This document shows positions 25,824 to 33,981 of a DNA stretch of 47,136 nt, piece by piece (the stretch's first letter is position 1; every line of letters starts with the position of its first letter). This stretch comes from Ruegeria intermedia. GTDB taxonomy: Bacteria > Pseudomonadota > Alphaproteobacteria > Rhodobacterales > Rhodobacteraceae. The position numbers and the translations under genes are program-made. Below the pieces are notes generated by a model, which saw nothing but the letters and a program-made list of their open reading frames with translations, was not told the DNA's origin and searched no databases. Location of the stretch: NCBI RefSeq assembly GCF_900129345.1, contig NZ_FQVK01000028.1, forward strand, positions 1 through 47,136. Reading direction: 5' to 3'.

Positions 25824-27149
25824 ATGACCACCACCCGTTTCGCCCCGTCGCCCACCGGTTACATTCACGTGGGCAACCTGCGCACCGCGCTGATGAACTA
25901 TCTGATTGCCCGCAAGGCCGGCGGCACGTTCATCCTGCGCATCGACGACACCGATCCCGAGCGGTCGAAGGAGGAATATGTCGATGCGATCAAACAGGAC
26001 CTGGAGTGGCTGGGCCTGCACTGGGACCGGGTCGAGCGGCAGTCGGACCGACTGGACCGCTATGCCGAGGCCGCCGACAAGCTGCGCGAGATCGGCCGGT
26101 TCTACGAAGCCTTCGAGACCCCGACCGAGCTGGACCTCAAGCGCAAGAAGCAGCTGAACATGGGCAAGCCGCCGGTTTATGACCGCGCCGCCCTGAACCT
26201 TTCGGAGGCCGAGAAAGAGGCGCTGCGGGCCGAGCGCGGAAACGGCGTGTGGCGGTTCAAGCTGGATCACGAGCGGATCGAGTGGAAAGACGGCATCTTG
26301 GGCGACGTGTCGATCGACGCGGCCTCGGTGTCGGATCCGGTGCTGATCCGGGGCGACGGGCAGGTTCTCTACACGCTGGCCTCGGTGGTGGATGACACCG
26401 AGATGGGCGTGACCGACGTGGTGCGCGGCGCCGACCACGTGACCAACACCGCGACCCAGATCCAGATCATCAAGGCGCTGGGCGGTAATGTTCCGAACTT
26501 TGCGCACCATTCTCTGCTGACCGGCCCGCAGGGCGAGGCGCTGTCCAAACGCCTGGGCACCCTGGCGCTGCGCGATCTGCGCGAACAGGGCGTGCAGCCG
26601 ATGGCGCTGCTGAGCCTGATGGCGCGGTTGGGGTCTTCGGATCCGGTGGAACCGCGCAGCGACATGGCCGAGTTGATCGAAGGTTTCGACGTGGCCCGGT
26701 TCGGGTCGGCACCGACCAAGTTCGACGTGCAGGACCTGTTCCCGCTGACCGCCCGGTATCTGCAGACGCTGCCGCTCGAGAAGGTTGCCGACGCGGTGGC
26801 CGCGGCCGGTGTGCCCGATGAACTGGCCGAGCCGTTCTGGATGATGGCGCGCGAGAACATCACCACGCTGAACGACCTGAAGGGCTGGTGGGAGCTGTGC
26901 CGCGACGGGGCCGAGCCGCTGATCGGCGACGAAGACCGCGAATTCGTCGCGCAAGCGATGGAGCTGCTGCCCGAGGGGCCGTTTGACGGAGAGACCTGGG
27001 GCAAGTGGACGGCAGCCGTGAAAGAGGCGACCGGCCGCAAGGGCAAGGGCCTGTTCATGCCCCTGCGCAAGGCGCTGACTGGGATGGAGCGTGGCCCCGA
27101 GATGGCGACTCTGATGCCGCTGCTGCAGGTCATCCGCGCGCGCAAGTAA
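25824..27149 (+). CDS. gltX: Glutamyl-tRNA synthetase
   Basis: The 441-residue class I synthetase starts with FAPSPTGYIHVGNLRTALMN, holding the HIGH-type motif (YIHVGN). It contains the GluRS insert EEYVDAIKQDLEWLGLHWD and the KMSKS-type loop EALSKRLGTLALRDL, then the C-terminal anticodon-binding region. It charges tRNA(Glu), and in many alphaproteobacteria also tRNA(Gln) for later amidation. The start at 25824 follows AGGAG. Many Rhodobacterales encode a second GluRS, so this may be one of two; no GatCAB genes are here. Confidence 0.95.
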   Translation: MTTTRFAPSPTGYIHVGNLRTALMNYLIARKAGGTFILRIDDTDPERSKEEYVDAIKQDLEWLGLHWDRVERQSDRLDRYAEAADKLREIGRFYEAFETPTELDLKRKKQLNMGKPPVYDRAALNLSEAEKEALRAERGNGVWRFKLDHERIEWKDGILGDVSIDAASVSDPVLIRGDGQVLYTLASVVDDTEMGVTDVVRGADHVTNTATQIQIIKALGGNVPNFAHHSLLTGPQGEALSKRLGTLALRDLREQGVQPMALLSLMARLGSSDPVEPRSDMAELIEGFDVARFGSAPTKFDVQDLFPLTARYLQTLPLEKVADAVAAAGVPDELAEPFWMMARENITTLNDLKGWWELCRDGAEPLIGDEDREFVAQAMELLPEGPFDGETWGKWTAAVKEATGRKGKGLFMPLRKALTGMERGPEMATLMPLLQVIRARK

Positions 27150-27189
27150 GCCCGCGCCCTGCGGGCCTGAGCGATTTCGAACAGATGGC

Positions 27190-27216
27190 AAGGCGGGCGC
27201 GAACTGTGCCCGCCTT
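27190..27216. terminator. Bidirectional terminator between gltX and the GGCT gene
   Basis: AAGGCGGGC (27190-27198) and GCCCGCCTT (27208-27216) form a nine-base perfect stem with TT following on the plus strand. A second small hairpin (GCCCGC/GCGGGC, 27151-27167) sits directly after the gltX stop. Confidence 0.6.
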
Positions 27217-27218
27217 TG

Positions 27219-27788
27219 TCATGCGGCCTGAACGATCTGCGCGGCGATGCGAGTCAGATGGGCATCCACCAGGTCGGTTTCCTCCGGGCGCAGTTGCTGG
27301 TGACGCGGATAGCGTGGCTCGGCCCGGTCGTTCAGGATGGGGGCGTTCCAGCCATCCGTCGTGTCAAAGAAATCCCGGACACCGGATTCACCGAAGGCGC
27401 GCAGATAGCCCTGCACGACCACGTCGACATAGCTGAGCAGGATCGGGTGGCTCCGGTTGGGATCATTCCGCCGCCGTTGCGGAACGGCATAGACCGCGAT
27501 CTCGACCGCGCGCGGCAGGGGATGGCTGACCTGTTCGGTGGCCGCGATCCGGTCATAGGCCCATTCGCGTTCGTCCAGCGCGGCCCAGTCGTTCTTGGGC
27601 ACATGGGCGATCATCCCGTCGATTTCGGACTGTGCGTCGGGGACCGCTGTCAGGAAGGCCACCGGGCGCAGGTCAGTGTGGCACCAGGCGCGCCGCCAGC
27701 CGCGCAGACGGGCCGGGTGCGGGTCGGGGAAGTCATGCGTGGCCAGATTCACGAGGCTGCCATAGCCAAAGAAATACGGGTCAGTCAT
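27219..27788 (-). CDS. Gamma-glutamylcyclotransferase-fold protein
   Basis: The 189-residue protein starts with YFFGYGSLVN, the GGCT/AIG2 substrate-binding loop, and has the short beta-barrel layout of the family, with ALDEREWAYDR containing a candidate catalytic acid. Some family members act on gamma-glutamyl peptides such as glutathione breakdown products, but the C-terminal part (from about 110) is divergent and the substrate is not known. It converges with gltX and is divergent from the Rrf2 gene. Confidence 0.75.
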   Translation of the reverse strand: MTDPYFFGYGSLVNLATHDFPDPHPARLRGWRRAWCHTDLRPVAFLTAVPDAQSEIDGMIAHVPKNDWAALDEREWAYDRIAATEQVSHPLPRAVEIAVYAVPQRRRNDPNRSHPILLSYVDVVVQGYLRAFGESGVRDFFDTTDGWNAPILNDRAEPRYPRHQQLRPEETDLVDAHLTRIAAQIVQAA

Positions 27789-27811
27789 TCACGCGCCGTC
27801 CGAAGTTTCGA

Positions 27812-27825
27812 TTGATGTATGTCAA
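27812..27825 (+). promoter_or_regulatory. FNR/Dnr-type box upstream of the Rrf2 gene
   Basis: TTGAT-GTAT-GTCAA matches the consensus TTGAT-N4-ATCAA at nine of ten positions. Its centre at 27818.5 would lie about 41.5 bases before a start near 27860, and a -10-like CAATAA or AATAAG lies at 27847-27853, which is the geometry of a class II activator site. The ATG of the Rrf2 gene is 60 bases downstream. Confidence 0.6.
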
Positions 27826-27884
27826 ACCGTTTTTTTGCCGTGCGTGCAATAAGGCTGCATCTTGTTTTTCGGGGGGAGGATCTC

Positions 27885-28331
27885 ATGCGGATCACCAAAC
27901 GAACGAATATCGCGGTGCGGCTGCTGATGTATTGCGCCGCCCATCCCGACCGGCTGGTGACCAAGTCGGAAATCGCCGAGGTGTGCAACATCTCGGAAAA
28001 CCACCTGGCGCAGGTGATCAACCAGCTCAGCCAGCTGGGGTATCTGAGCACGCAGCGTGGCCGGAACGGCGGTATGGAGCTGGGCCGTCCGGCCGACCAG
28101 ATCCGGATCGGGTCGGTCTTCCGACATGTCGAGGGCGACCTGCCGATCGCCGAATGTTTTGCCGATGCCGACAACACCTGTCCGTTGACCGATGCCTGCC
28201 GGTTGCGCCTGGCCCTGCAGGATGCGGCCGAGGTGTTTTTTGCCTCGCTGGACGAAATCACGCTGGATGCGTTGGTCTGTGACAACGATCCGTTGTTGAA
28301 GATTCTGCAACCCGTGACTTGCGCTCGGTGA
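27885..28331 (+). CDS. Rrf2-family Fe-S transcriptional regulator (NsrR/RirA-like)
   Basis: The 148-residue protein has the Rrf2 winged helix (MRITKRTNIAVRLLMYCA, recognition region NISENHLAQVINQLSQLGYL, wing TQRGRNGGMELGRP) and three cysteines, C91, C99 and C105, spaced 8 and 6, in CFADADNTCPLTDACRL. From memory this spacing equals that of RirA and of Bacillus NsrR and differs from IscR. Such proteins carry an iron-sulfur cluster and sense nitric oxide or iron. A strong GGGGGGAGGA ribosome site precedes ATG 27885. The FNR-like box upstream suggests induction at low oxygen. Confidence 0.85.
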   Translation: MRITKRTNIAVRLLMYCAAHPDRLVTKSEIAEVCNISENHLAQVINQLSQLGYLSTQRGRNGGMELGRPADQIRIGSVFRHVEGDLPIAECFADADNTCPLTDACRLRLALQDAAEVFFASLDEITLDALVCDNDPLLKILQPVTCAR

Positions 28332-28334
28332 TCC

Positions 28335-30863
28335 TCAGTCGCTGGCGCGCAGGATGCGCGCCGGGCTGACGGACAGCGGGCGCAGTGCGAAGGCAAGGCC
28401 CGCCAGCAGTGTGACGCTCAGCCCCGCCGCCACGATCCCCAGGGCTGCGGGCCAGATGACAGTGTACCGGGTGTCGAAAACATAGGTCGCCACGGCCCAA
28501 CCGCCCAGCACGCCTGTCGCCAGCGCGATGCTGCCTGCGGCCAAGCCCAGCAAGGCCGAGCGCAGCGCAAAGCTGAGCAGGATCTTTCGGCGGTCCGCGC
28601 CGATGGTCTTGAGGATCGCGGCCTCGTAGCGCCGGGAGGGTTCGCCGGCGGCAGCCGCCCCGATCAGCACCAGAAACCCGGTCAGCAGAGAAACGCCCGC
28701 CCCATAGGATGTGGCCGACGCAAGCCCGGCCAACAGGCCCGAAACCCGGTCGATCGCGTCGCGCACGCGGATTGCGGTGATGTTGGGGAACTGATCGGCC
28801 AGATCGCGCAGGATGGCGGCCTCGGCGGTTTCCTCGGCATAGACGGTGGCGATGAAACTGTGCGGCGCGCCGGCCAATGCCGACGGGTTCATCGACATGA
28901 CAAAGCCCATGCCGGCGGTCGAGAAGTCCACCTCGCGCAGCGATGTGATCGTGGCCGTGATGTCTCGGCCCAGGATGTTGACGGTCAGGGCGTCGCCCAG
29001 TTTCAGGCCCATCTCCTCGGCCTCTTCGGCGGCAAGGCTGATCTGCGGCGGGCCGGAATAGTCCGCCGCCCACCAGTCGCCTGCCGTGATGCGCGCGTTC
29101 TGCGGTGGACGTTCCGAATAGGTCACGCCGCGGTCGCCTTCCAGAACCCAATGATCGCCGGCCACCTCTTGCGCGGGGCGGCCGTTGATCCGGGTGATGA
29201 TGCCGCGCAGCATCGGCGCGCTTTCCACCCGTGTGACGCCGGGGTCGTTTTCCAGCCGGTCCAGAAACCCGGGCATCTGGTCCTTCTGGATGTCCACGAA
29301 GAAATACGAGGGCGCCACATCGGGCAGGTTGCCCGAGATTGCGTTGCGCAGGGTTCCGTCGATCTGGCCGACGGCTGCCAGAACCGACAGGCCCAGCCCC
29401 AGCGACAGAACGACCGGGGCCGCCCCTTCGCGCGGGTCCGAAATGGCGGCCAGCGCCCAGCGCAGGGTAGGGCGGCCTCGGGTCCGCCGGGCCGACCAGT
29501 GTGCAACCCGCCGGATGGCGAAGGCCGAAAGGGCCAGCACGGTCAGGGCGCCAAGGAATCCCGCGGCCGTCCAGAGCGTCAGCCGCGTGGATCCGCTGAA
29601 CACCGCGGCTGTGGCGATCAGCGCGGCAAGGGCCAAGCCCGTGGCCAGCAGGAAAGCCGGGCGCGGCAGGGCCCGGGCCGCGGACAGCGCATCGCGGAAC
29701 AGGGTCGCGGCGCGGACATCCTCGGTGCGGGCAAGCGGCCAGAGCGTGAACACAAGCGCGGTCAGCAGGCCATAGAGCGCGGCCTCGAACAGCGGCTGGG
29801 GATAGAGCGCGAATACGGCAGGGACAGGCAGGCGGCTCTCGAACACCGGAGCCAGAAGAATCGGTGCCAACCCGCCCAGAACTGCGCCGGCGACGATGCC
29901 GAGCACGGAAAGAACACCGATCTGGATCAGATAGGTCTGAAAGATCGTGGCCCGGTCAGCGCCCAGGATGCGCAGCGTGGCGATGGTTTCGATCTTGCGG
30001 GCCAGATAGGCGCGCACCGCAGCCGAGACGCCGATACCGCCCACCGCCAGCCCGGACAGGCCGACCAGCACGAGAAACGCGCCCAGACGCGCCACGAATT
30101 CGGCAATGCCCGGCGCGCCGTTGCGCGCGTCTGTCCAGCGCATGCCGGACCCGTCCAGAACCTGCGCCGCTTGCGCTGATACCTCGGCCAGATCCGCGTT
30201 GGCCGGCAGGTCGAGCCGGTACTTGGTGGAAAACAGCGTGCCGGGTTGCAGCAGGCCAGAGGCGCTCAGATCCCGCGTGCGGACAAGGGTCCGCGGGCCC
30301 AGCGTGAACCCTTCGCCGGCGGCATCGGGTTCGTGGATCAATGCTGCGGTCAGTATGAAGTCCTGGGTTCCCAGCGCAAAGCGGTCGCCAATCGCCAGGC
30401 CCAGCCGTTCGATCAGAACCGGATCCATCACGGCACCGGGACGGGCGCCTTCACCATCGAGTGCGCGGGACAGCGGGATATCGGGGTTCAGGACAACCGT
30501 GCCGATCAGAGGATAGGCGTCGTCCACCGCCTTGACCTGCGTCAGCGCGCGCAGGGGGGCGGGCCCGTTTCGGGTCACGGCCATCGAGCGGAAGTCGACC
30601 ACCTCGGACACCTGCGCCGCGGTTCGGTCCATCCATGCGCGTTCGGCATCGTCGGCAAAGCGATAGGTCAGTTCGATCTGGGCGTCGCCCCCCAGAAGGG
30701 CGGCGCCTTCCTGGGCCAGGCCGATTTGAATGGCTTGCCGGACGGACCCCACCGCGGCAATCGTCGCAACGCCCAGGGTCAGACAGGCCAGGAACACCCG
30801 GAACCCATTCAGCCCGCCGCGCAATTCGCGCCGGGCCAGCCGCGCGGCCTGACGCAGGCTCAT
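28335..30863 (-). CDS. ybbP: YbbP-type FtsX-family ABC permease
   Basis: The 842-residue membrane protein has one N-terminal helix (FRVFLACLTLGVATIAAVG), a large periplasmic domain, and two FtsX-type bundles of hydrophobic helices (for example FLVLVGLSGLAVGGIGVSA and the C-terminal LLTGFLVLIGAAAAGEPSRR and AALGIVAAGLSVTLLAGLAF). ARKIETIATLRILGADR and EAAILKTIGADRRKIL are the paired coupling motifs facing the ATPase. It overlaps ybbA by four bases. This pair, opposite tesA, is the E. coli ybbAP-tesA arrangement. The transported substrate is unknown; it may extract or move lipids. Confidence 0.9.
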   Translation of the reverse strand: MSLRQAARLARRELRGGLNGFRVFLACLTLGVATIAAVGSVRQAIQIGLAQEGAALLGGDAQIELTYRFADDAERAWMDRTAAQVSEVVDFRSMAVTRNGPAPLRALTQVKAVDDAYPLIGTVVLNPDIPLSRALDGEGARPGAVMDPVLIERLGLAIGDRFALGTQDFILTAALIHEPDAAGEGFTLGPRTLVRTRDLSASGLLQPGTLFSTKYRLDLPANADLAEVSAQAAQVLDGSGMRWTDARNGAPGIAEFVARLGAFLVLVGLSGLAVGGIGVSAAVRAYLARKIETIATLRILGADRATIFQTYLIQIGVLSVLGIVAGAVLGGLAPILLAPVFESRLPVPAVFALYPQPLFEAALYGLLTALVFTLWPLARTEDVRAATLFRDALSAARALPRPAFLLATGLALAALIATAAVFSGSTRLTLWTAAGFLGALTVLALSAFAIRRVAHWSARRTRGRPTLRWALAAISDPREGAAPVVLSLGLGLSVLAAVGQIDGTLRNAISGNLPDVAPSYFFVDIQKDQMPGFLDRLENDPGVTRVESAPMLRGIITRINGRPAQEVAGDHWVLEGDRGVTYSERPPQNARITAGDWWAADYSGPPQISLAAEEAEEMGLKLGDALTVNILGRDITATITSLREVDFSTAGMGFVMSMNPSALAGAPHSFIATVYAEETAEAAILRDLADQFPNITAIRVRDAIDRVSGLLAGLASATSYGAGVSLLTGFLVLIGAAAAGEPSRRYEAAILKTIGADRRKILLSFALRSALLGLAAGSIALATGVLGGWAVATYVFDTRYTVIWPAALGIVAAGLSVTLLAGLAFALRPLSVSPARILRASD

Positions 30864-31555
30864 TCCGCGGCCTCTTGCGCGGTGTCTTCGGTGATGCGGC
30901 CGTCGCGCAGGCGCACGACCCGGTCGCATCTTGCGGCCAGGCCGCGGCTGTGAGTGACAAGGATCAGGGTCGCGCCGTGGCGGTCGCGCAGGCCGAACAG
31001 CAGATCGACGATCGCGGCGCCGTTGGCTTCGTCCAGGTTGCCCGTGGGCTCGTCCGCCAGCAGAATTCGCGGGCGCGGCGCCGATGCGCGGGCCAGAGCG
31101 ACCCGCTGCTGCTCGCCCCCGGACAGCTGAGCGGGGTAGTGATCGCGCCGGTGCGACAGGCCCACCGCATCCAGCTCGGCCTCGGCCCGGCCAAAGGCAT
31201 CGCGGTGGCCGGCCAGTTCCAGCGGAGTGGCGACATTTTCCAACGCGGTCATGGTCGGGATCAGGTGGAAATTCTGAAAGACGACACCCATCGAATCGCG
31301 ACGGAAGCGGGCCAGCGCGTCTTCATCCATCGTGGTCAGGTCGTGCCCCAGCGCCGTAACTCGGCCTGCCGAGGCCCGCTCGAGCCCCCCCATCAGCATC
31401 AGTAGAGACGACTTGCCCGATCCGGACGGGCCGATCAGGCCCAGAGACTCGCCCCCTCCCACCGAAAGCGTGATGTCGTGCAGGATTTCGATGGGTCCGG
31501 CATTGCCATTCAGCGTCAAAGCGGCATTTTCAAGGGTCAGAACGGGCGTGGGCAT
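30860..31555 (-). CDS. ybbA: ABC transporter ATP-binding protein, YbbA/LolD type
   Basis: The 231-residue ATPase has Walker [11 protein letters not shown]-loop [16 protein letters not shown], signature [14 protein letters not shown], Walker [14 protein letters not shown] and the H-loop VTHSRGLA. These are typical of the MacB/LolD/YbbA group that drives FtsX-type permeases. ATG 31555 ([10 protein letters not shown]) is chosen over a longer frame that runs into the tesA gene. It is divergent from tesA with 26 bp between the start codons, so their promoters must overlap. Confidence 0.92.
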   Translation of the reverse strand: MPTPVLTLENAALTLNGNAGPIEILHDITLSVGGGESLGLIGPSGSGKSSLLMLMGGLERASAGRVTALGHDLTTMDEDALARFRRDSMGVVFQNFHLIPTMTALENVATPLELAGHRDAFGRAEAELDAVGLSHRRDHYPAQLSGGEQQRVALARASAPRPRILLADEPTGNLDEANGAAIVDLLFGLRDRHGATLILVTHSRGLAARCDRVVRLRDGRITEDTAQEAAE

Positions 31556-31581
31556 CGGGCAATCCGGTTGGAGAGATTTAG

Positions 31582-32247
31582 ATGGGATATGGAGCGATGG
31601 GGAATTTGCGCAAGGTGCTGATGGCGGGCGCATTTGCCGTCTGCGGCTTTGCGGCCACAGCCGAGCAGGTCGTCATCGCGGCGTTGGGAGATTCGCTGAC
31701 GCAGGGCTATGGGCTGATCGAGCAGGACGGGTTCGTACCGCAGCTGACCCGCTGGTTGCGGGATCACGGTGTCGATGCGCGAGTGATCAATGCCGGGGTC
31801 TCGGGCGATACCACGGCGGGCGGCGCGGCGCGGGTCGACTGGACGCTGACGCCGGAGGTCGACGCCATGATCGTGGCGCTTGGCGGCAATGACCTGTTGC
31901 GCGGGATCGAGCCGGACGTGTCGCGCGCCAATCTCGAGCGCATTTTGCAGACGGCCCAGACGGCGAGCATTCCGGTGCTGCTGATCGGGATGCAGGCGCC
32001 GGGCAACTACGGGGCGGACTACAAGAATGCGTTTGACGCCATCTATCCGGAGTTGGCCCGGAAATACGGCACCATCTTTGCGCCCAGTTTCTTTGCCGGT
32101 CTGTCGGCCGAGGGCGACCCGGACGCGGCCCGGGCATACATGCAGCCCGACGGCATTCATCCCAACTCTCACGGGGTTGCGTTGATCGTGGAAAACCTGG
32201 GCCCGGCGGTTCTGCAACTGGTCGAAGCTGTTGAAGGGGACCGCTAG
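31582..32247 (+). CDS. tesA: TesA-like SGNH-hydrolase (lysophospholipase L1 / arylesterase)
   Basis: The 221-residue protein has a signal peptide (KVLMAGAFAVCGFAATA, cut near AEQ) and the SGNH blocks in order: GDSLTQGYG (catalytic Ser), INAGVSGDTTAG, VALGGNDLLRG and DGIHPNSHG (catalytic Asp/His). It is a periplasmic thioesterase/lysophospholipase. The ATG at 31582 follows GGAGAG at good spacing; an alternative ATG at 31597 has its GGAG too close. It is divergent from ybbA, as in E. coli. Confidence 0.92.
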   Translation: MGYGAMGNLRKVLMAGAFAVCGFAATAEQVVIAALGDSLTQGYGLIEQDGFVPQLTRWLRDHGVDARVINAGVSGDTTAGGAARVDWTLTPEVDAMIVALGGNDLLRGIEPDVSRANLERILQTAQTASIPVLLIGMQAPGNYGADYKNAFDAIYPELARKYGTIFAPSFFAGLSAEGDPDAARAYMQPDGIHPNSHGVALIVENLGPAVLQLVEAVEGDR

Positions 32248-32345
32248 GAAGTTCGTGCGATCGTACTGATGCACGGACGTTCGCGTGCTGATAGCCGTGT
32301 GCTGCCTGGTCGTGAAATACGGATGGAACGAGTTTGACGCGGCCG

Positions 32346-32373
32346 TTGCGCGGTCGGCCACTCGGCCTATATA
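32346..32373 (+). promoter_or_regulatory. Candidate promoter of trxC
   Basis: TTGCGC (32346-32351) and TATATA (32368-32373) are 16 bases apart. The predicted start near 32380 leaves about 24 bases of leader with GGAGG before the ATG. A stress-sigma promoter is also possible because of the TATATAC core. Confidence 0.35.
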
Positions 32374-32403
32374 CATTCGAGAAGCGGAATGTGGAGGGCC
32401 GGT

Positions 32404-32829
32404 ATGGCTGGCAAGACATTGACCTGTCTGGAATGCGGACAACTCAACCGCGTACCCGACGCAAAACTGACGGCCGGTCCCAAATGCGGGACTTGTGGCG
32501 CCGCGCTGATAACCCGCAAGGCGGTCGAGGTGGAACCGGCCATATTGGAGAAGGCGGCAAAACATGACGACCTGCCGTTGGTGGTCGATTTCTGGGCGCC
32601 GTGGTGCGGACCCTGCCGCATGATGGCGCCCGAGTTCTCGAAAGCGGCCGAGACGCTGGCCGGGCGGGTCCGGCTGGTCAAGCTGGACACCCAGAAACAC
32701 CAATCGGCCGGTGCGCGGTATCGGATCCAGGGTATCCCGACGATGGTGGAATTTCAGCGGGGGAAAGAGACCAAGCGGCAATCCGGCGCGATGCGGGAGG
32801 GGCAGATCGTGGCCTGGGTGAAGGGATAG
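32404..32829 (+). CDS. trxC: Thioredoxin 2 (zinc-binding thioredoxin)
   Basis: The 141-residue protein has the TrxC layout: an N-terminal zinc ribbon with C8-x-x-C11 and C28-x-x-C31, then a thioredoxin domain with the WCGPC active site at C68/C71 in DFWAPWCGPCRMMAPEF, and the cis-proline in GIPTMVEF. It reduces disulfides in the cytoplasm; TrxC proteins are typically induced by peroxide. ATG 32404 is placed by GGAGG at 32393-32397. A terminator-like hairpin overlaps its stop codon. Confidence 0.94.
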   Translation: MAGKTLTCLECGQLNRVPDAKLTAGPKCGTCGAALITRKAVEVEPAILEKAAKHDDLPLVVDFWAPWCGPCRMMAPEFSKAAETLAGRVRLVKLDTQKHQSAGARYRIQGIPTMVEFQRGKETKRQSGAMREGQIVAWVKG

Positions 32830-32850
32830 GGTGGGCCTGAGCGCCCACCC
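32829..32850. terminator. Bidirectional terminator between trxC and cspA
   Basis: GGGTGGGC and GCCCACCC form an eight-base perfect stem around CTGAGC, starting at the last base of the trxC stop codon and ending nine bases before the cspA stop. It can serve both converging genes, though T runs are short. Confidence 0.6.
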
Positions 32851-32858
32851 CGAGGGTA

Positions 32859-33065
32859 TTATACCAGTTCGATGTTGTCGGCGCTTTCGCGGCCGTCACG
32901 GCCCGAACGCAGCTCGTACGTCACTTTCTGGTTGTCGGCCAAGCCGGTCAGGCCCGAACGTTCGACGGACGAGATGTGCACGAACACGTCCTTGCCGCCT
33001 GTTTCGGGTGCGATGAAGCCATAGCCTTTGGTGGTGTTGAACCATTTCACGGTGCCTGCGGGCAT
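32859..33065 (-). CDS. cspA: CspA-family cold-shock protein
   Basis: The 68-residue protein is one cold-shock domain, with RNP1 KGYGFIAP and RNP2 VFVHISSVE on the expected strands. It starts MPAGTVKWFNTTKGYG after a clear AAGGAGA. It binds single-stranded RNA and melts secondary structure. The adjacent 5-prime region (33066-33311) has no gene and probably holds its promoter and leader. The longer frame to 33311 is not supported. Confidence 0.95.
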   Translation of the reverse strand: MPAGTVKWFNTTKGYGFIAPETGGKDVFVHISSVERSGLTGLADNQKVTYELRSGRDGRESADNIELV

Positions 33066-33311
33066 TCCGTGTCTCCTTGAATTGTTGCTGTCCACGGTAT
33101 TGCGACAGCCCGGCGTCGTTGTCTGTATCGATAGACTGAACGCCGAGATCGGAGACAGTAGGTCGAAGTAGAAAAACGTAAGCCCTTTCCATATGACACC
33201 GCCGGGTGCGGGTGACAAGGGCGTTCTTTGGAATTCACGCAGGTCTGGGCCCAAGCAGGTCCGGTTTTGGTTGGCGACCCTGGTGTGCCGGTTCGATTTT
33301 CCCCAGATCAC

Positions 33312-33965
33312 TCAGGTCGGCAGCTTGGCCACCGTTTCCTCCATGCCTCTTGAGGCGGGAAATATGTCCGGAAGCTCGGCCAGGATCTCGTCGATCGGAT
33401 CGTAGACGGCCGAGGCGGCCTGCAGAATTTCTTCGGGTATTTCCTTTGGCGTCCGCTTTCGGCGCTGTGGTGGATCGAATTTCAGCCCGGTGAAATCGGC
33501 GATTTCCTGCTGGCGCCGCCAAATGGCCTCGTATCGAAGGCACAGAACGGGGACGTCTTCGAATGTGGCCCATCGCTGAACCTGTTCGGCCTGACGAAGG
33601 ACATCGTGGCGGAACAGATCGTCGAAAGTGCCCTTGGCCGCCAAGTGGAAAAAATGATCCTCGATCCACTTGGGGCCGAAGCGCTCCAAAGCGGAATAGA
33701 CCGACAGGGCCGAATCACGGGTCGAGCCGAAGCAGAAAACGACCCGAACGTTTCTTCGGCCGCGCAGGGCATCGGGGAAGTCATGGGTCTTGGTGATGGT
33801 GCCCGGTACAAGAGGTGCGTCCTGAAGGCGCGCATCGAAGATATAGTCCTGTTTCTTCCACCAGAAACGCCGGTTGCGCGCTTTGCGCAACGTGTCATAG
33901 GTCAGAGTGCTGCCCGACCGTCCGTTGCTGGCAACGACGATGCAGGGATATGGACGAAAAAACAT
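33312..33965 (-). CDS. Sulfotransferase-like P-loop protein
   Basis: The 217-residue protein carries a PAPS-binding-like loop (SNGRSGSTLTYDTL, near residue 13) and a 3-prime-phosphate motif STRDSALSVYSAL, the two landmarks of cytosolic-type sulfotransferases. The rest is divergent, and it is shorter than most enzymes (about 250-300 residues), so the acceptor is unknown. The C terminus after about 170 is charged. It lies between cspA and ettA on the same strand, with 16 bp to the ettA stop. The start at 33965 is close to the P-loop. Confidence 0.65.
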   Translation of the reverse strand: MFFRPYPCIVVASNGRSGSTLTYDTLRKARNRRFWWKKQDYIFDARLQDAPLVPGTITKTHDFPDALRGRRNVRVVFCFGSTRDSALSVYSALERFGPKWIEDHFFHLAAKGTFDDLFRHDVLRQAEQVQRWATFEDVPVLCLRYEAIWRRQQEIADFTGLKFDPPQRRKRTPKEIPEEILQAASAVYDPIDEILAELPDIFPASRGMEETVAKLPT

Positions 33966-33981
33966 GATTGGCCTCTGCCGG

